From: an uncultured Clostridia bacterium
Lineage (GTDB): Bacteria; Bacillota; Clostridia; Saccharofermentanales; Saccharofermentanaceae
Direction: 5' to 3'
NCBI GenBank assembly: GCA_946405115.1
Contig: CAMJGB010000092.1
Coordinates: 1 to 7,467, forward strand
Length of the DNA: 7,467 nt
Shown piece by piece: positions 6,201-7,467 of this stretch. Below the pieces are notes generated by a model. The model had not been told where the DNA came from. It worked only from the letters and a program-made list of their open reading frames with translations, and did no database searches. The number at the start of each line of letters is the position of its first letter. The stretch's first letter is position 1. The position numbers and the translations under genes were made by a program.

Positions 6201-7467
6201 TCAACCGCTGCGTTTACCGTATTCAATGATACTGACGGTAACGGTAGTTATACGCCGGGTATAGATACAGTAGCTTCAACTTACTATGAGGGCAGTATGG
6301 CTGATGCTCTTGTTGTATGGAATGCATCAGAAGGATGCTATATAACTTCGCCCTTGCGTTCCGGTGATTACATAGTGGTTGAGACCGGACTTCCTGAAGG
6401 TTATTTCTATGTTGATTCAGAAGGACAGCCGAGCCTTACGGCTAATGAAGCATTCTTTAGAATAGAGAGCCGTGACACATCCGTAAGCGGATTTACAGCG
6501 GATCTATACGAAGCTCAGATCTATAACATCAGGCCCGAGATACATACTACTTTGACGAATGCATCAACAGGGTCACATGTAGCTTCTGTCGGGGAACAGG
6601 TTGAATTGGTCGATGTGGTTTCTTATTCAAATCTGGTACCGGGTGAGGAATATGTATTGACCGGCACGCTCATGGATAAGCATACAGGAACTCCCTTAAC
6701 GGACGGTAATGGACAGTCGATAGTATCACAGACTTCGTTTACGGCTGACAGCTCTTCAGGCTCAGTTGAAGTAGTGTTTGTCGTTGATACACAAAGATTG
6801 ATGGATGATGTTGATGCAGGAATTATGGAGGCGCCGATAGATATCGTGGCGTTCGAAGATTTGGATCTTGCATCTGGCAGGGATGTTGCTGTTCATGAAG
6901 ATATCAATGATGAAGGTCAGACCGTAAGAATAGGTGAGATCCATACCGGAGCTATAGATGCTGATACCAATACAAAGCTTACTTCGTACGGGCTTGCCAC
7001 CATAATCGATTATGTTCACTATGAAGGTCTTGAACCCGGTCGTGAGTACACGATGAGCGGAACGATGCATCTTGTGGATCACTCCGCTGACGGTAGCCGC
7101 ATTGATGTCGGTGTTATCGGTGCCGGATCTTCAGATGAAGTTCTTAATCCCGTGACTGTATTTACGCCAGAGTCTTCTCAAGGTGTTGTTGAAGTGGTTT
7201 TTGTTGTGGATACGAGAAGGTTTGCTGGAAGAACAATGGTCTGCTTCGAAGATCTTTATGAGAATGGACAGCATCTGATGTGGCATGCAGATATCAATGA
7301 TGAGGACCAGTCCGTGTATGTGCCTTCAGTTCGTACTAATGCTTATGGCGCTGACGTTATGGGGGACGTTGTCGCTTATGATACCAGGGCTAGGATTACT
7401 GATACTGTTTACTATGAGAATTTGATTCCCGGTATGGAATACACAGTATCAGGATCTTTGTACTGGG
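3276..7467 (+). CDS. Large CnaB/VaFE-repeat surface adhesin (3' truncated by window)
   Basis: An open frame of 1397 codons that runs off the right edge; predicted cell-wall-anchored adhesin of Gram-positive type. Residues 1-32 are a signal peptide (His5-Lys6-Arg7, hydrophobic core, cut near VMA 30-32). Residues about 34-225 form a thioester-like head. Residues 226-1085 contain six CnaB/SpaA-type domains, most showing the Lys...Glu...Asn/Asp set for an internal isopeptide bond. From residue 1087 VaFE (T-Q ester) repeats begin; two are complete and the third is cut. The C-terminus, where an LPXTG sorting signal and membrane helix are expected, is not visible, and no sortase gene is in the window. 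The start ATG overlaps the previous stop as TAATG with only a weak purine run (AGGGGG, 3266-3271) at short spacing, suggesting coupling. The next in-frame Met (31) would remove the signal peptide. ATA isoleucine codons are common, unlike rpe. Confidence 0.92.
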   Translation, partial: MSSLHKRILSVVLVCAISLGIVGLYVSGLVMAANLGSYTAVYDSSTVSWITSYGLPVSVQGALTSQGISIRSSNTSNYSVDGNSGFMCISAGRESPNGTGGTVYRCVNTAVYDNSSDSRDSAHNTLKALSGLTYSQIVYGCYSLGRNGGSSWAYAHAILSYLIGDDATWFGPLASSNAYSALTTFAAAAASAGMGSSSSAEFYVFMSNSGRQNLIALNYTPPADTGKVVIRKIDQNNNPVVGASISLTCVSGADVSSLSVNVPFSSITNGVQFNTSGSEITVTGLQPNSDYVIHEISVPDSNYSFASDIAFRTDSRGNAPGDSGNYTYTMVDQYASISGEISFNKVDGAGNESDEVRTAVIEFTAAPNNTVSDAMTGLAFTDNTGTAGYDQTGESNNGIPRILFTASAVGTDITIRNLKPGASYVFHEVSVPDGYIRSDDIVVNVLADGSTQVNGQLVGNVIMYNQVERRSMMGSIAIYKQFDSADPFEEQRFWANASSVSFNFYHFAADWETTKRVIDSGYWPFVTYGRLNRGDNEAFVFWSADESYRTYEWYTDSAYSWWPGRWWSIWSQVHGRANDHEWVGAMTSLPVGYYIVTEEWQEGRFLTSSEEQVWIDTLNASGWHDVSDGSYRRYAQIFYVQESMTYTVDWDGNITGQLTEGSMYWSDYPENNNPIFNYHLNNRVTNIQNTGSVDLEKIDMTGTGVDGLSFELWRGASRYAVGHISTTESSYVNADGYNVYPIDWNYSTQYCTDKLNRDQAWAWQTIDWTNRQVVGSLNYGTYQLREIVPDGRTYRTPDGWNAMDSDGDGDTDYFYRDVEITQDYQSSPLQVSVANREYRLRIEVTKKDLWTGEIISGFAGDSVTSFSLYVDRNNNGIVDVSDELVGTSSDADRDGTVVFEYSLNDLFPGVDPQNYPVNYLIQETVAPYNYYVNSTVVAVTASEANGFTNSVVVEDSPYSVQIRIYKYDADTNDVISTAAFTVFNDTDGNGSYTPGIDTVASTYYEGSMADALVVWNASEGCYITSPLRSGDYIVVETGLPEGYFYVDSEGQPSLTANEAFFRIESRDTSVSGFTADLYEAQIYNIRPEIHTTLTNASTGSHVASVGEQVELVDVVSYSNLVPGEEYVLTGTLMDKHTGTPLTDGNGQSIVSQTSFTADSSSGSVEVVFVVDTQRLMDDVDAGIMEAPIDIVAFEDLDLASGRDVAVHEDINDEGQTVRIGEIHTGAIDADTNTKLTSYGLATIIDYVHYEGLEPGREYTMSGTMHLVDHSADGSRIDVGVIGAGSSDEVLNPVTVFTPESSQGVVEVVFVVDTRRFAGRTMVCFEDLYENGQHLMWHADINDEDQSVYVPSVRTNAYGADVMGDVVAYDTRARITDTVYYENLIPGMEYTVSGSLYW
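3375..3950 (+). other. Adhesin head domain, thioester-like
   Basis: Residues about 34-225, between the signal peptide and the first CnaB domain. GFMCISAGRESP (85-96) resembles the reactive-Cys segment of thioester domains (aromatic/aliphatic-Cys-hydrophobic, then Gly and Pro), making Cys88 the candidate nucleophile. SSWAYAHAILSYL (150-162) sits where the TQxA Gln motif would be, but carries His156 instead of Gln. NSGRQNLIAL near residues 209-218 resembles the closing strand of such heads. Cys106 and Cys141 are also present, so a disulfide is another possibility. Known thioester domains form a Cys-Gln bond that can bind host proteins covalently; whether this one can is doubtful given the missing Gln. 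The assignment is by motif likeness and position only. Confidence 0.5.
3951..6530 (+). repeat. Six divergent CnaB/SpaA-type domains in the adhesin stalk
   Basis: Each domain opens with a strand of the form hydrophobic-x-hydrophobic-x-Lys-x-Asp, has a late strand with a Glu (for example YVIHEISVPD), and most close with a hydrophobic strand ending in Asn or Asp. Candidate Lys/Glu/acceptor sets by residue: domain 1 K232/E295/D332; domain 2 K345/E428/N465; domain 3 K480/E598 or E599/N681 or N682; domain 4 K697/E786/N835; domain 5 K846 or K847/E923/acceptor unclear (N949 possible); domain 6 K966/E1036/N1084. In known CnaB domains the Lys and Asn/Asp form an intramolecular isopeptide bond with the Glu as catalyst, giving mechanical and protease resistance. 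Domains 1 and 2 are the most alike (YVIHEISVPD against YVFHEVSVPD). Domain boundaries are approximate. Confidence 0.75.
6534..7467 (+). repeat. VaFE / T-Q ester-bond repeats (two complete, third truncated)
   Basis: Tandem repeats of about 130 residues in the adhesin, from residue 1087. Repeat 1 has IHTTLT, VDVVSYSNLVPG, VEVVFVVDT, VAFEDL (1191-1196) and HEDINDEGQ. Repeat 2 has IHTGAI, IDYVHYEGLEPG, VEVVFVVDT, VCFEDL (C1323) and HADINDEDQ. Repeat 3 shows VRTNAY and TDTVYYENLIPG before the window ends. Candidate ester-bond residues are Thr1091/Gln1215 in repeat 1 and Thr1224/Gln1345 in repeat 2, with catalytic Asp1113, Glu1194, His1207 and Asp1245, Glu1325, His1337. The His-to-Gln distance is eight residues in both, matching my recollection of the Clostridium perfringens Cpe0147 domain (His572, Gln580). 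Repeat 3 contributes Thr1354 and Asp1376. More repeats probably follow outside the window. Confidence 0.85.

Noticed and set aside
1..7467. tRNA or rRNA genes, CRISPR arrays, insertion sequences or phage attachment sites.
   Set aside because: No cloverleaf-like sequence, regularly spaced identical repeats, transposase motifs or flanking inverted or direct repeats were seen. The repeats present are explained by protein domain repeats.

Overview
The window looks like chromosomal DNA of an anaerobic gut-type Clostridia, most likely a Lachnospiraceae-like Firmicute. Three things point there: the rsgA-rpe-thiN gene order, also seen in Bacillus subtilis as cpgA-rpe-thiN after prpC-prkC; a DUF5688 protein, a family I know mainly from Lachnospiraceae; and a Gram-positive surface adhesin built from CnaB/SpaA and VaFE-type repeats. 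The taxonomic call is inference; no rRNA or other marker gene is present.

Bases 1-1511 are the 3' end of a housekeeping operon. It holds the zinc-binding tail of the ribosome-assembly GTPase RsgA, then ribulose-phosphate 3-epimerase (rpe), then thiamine pyrophosphokinase (thiN). The genes are joined by ATGA and TGATG overlaps, so they are almost certainly cotranscribed and translationally coupled. A GC-rich hairpin with a short T run (1662-1689) lies about 150 bases past thiN and is the likely operon terminator.

Bases 1512-1717 carry no gene. They contain an 8-base direct repeat (AGCATATA twice) and the terminator hairpin, which ends only 28 bases before the next start codon. There is little room for a promoter after the hairpin. 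The second operon may therefore be read from a promoter upstream of the hairpin (making it a possible attenuator) or by readthrough.

Bases 1718-7467 are a second, surface-related operon of three genes with one- or four-base overlaps: a cytosolic DUF5688 protein of unknown function (318 aa); a 201-aa secreted protein with a signal peptide, a highly acidic Glu/Thr repeat stalk and a small aromatic C-terminal domain I do not recognise; and a very large secreted adhesin that runs off the window after 1397 codons. The adhesin has a signal peptide, an N-terminal thioester-like head with one candidate Cys and a His where the canonical Gln would be, six CnaB/SpaA-type beta-sandwich domains with Lys-Glu-Asn/Asp isopeptide patterns, and then VaFE (T-Q ester-bond type) repeats: two complete and a third begun. 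Its expected C-terminal LPXTG sorting signal would lie beyond the window.

The most interesting points are the coupling of a DUF5688 protein and an acidic secreted protein to an adhesin, the unusual tryptophan-rich third CnaB domain, the apparent calcium-binding loops in domains 4-6, the mixed Lys-Asp and Lys-Asn isopeptide candidates, and the Gln-to-His change in the head domain.
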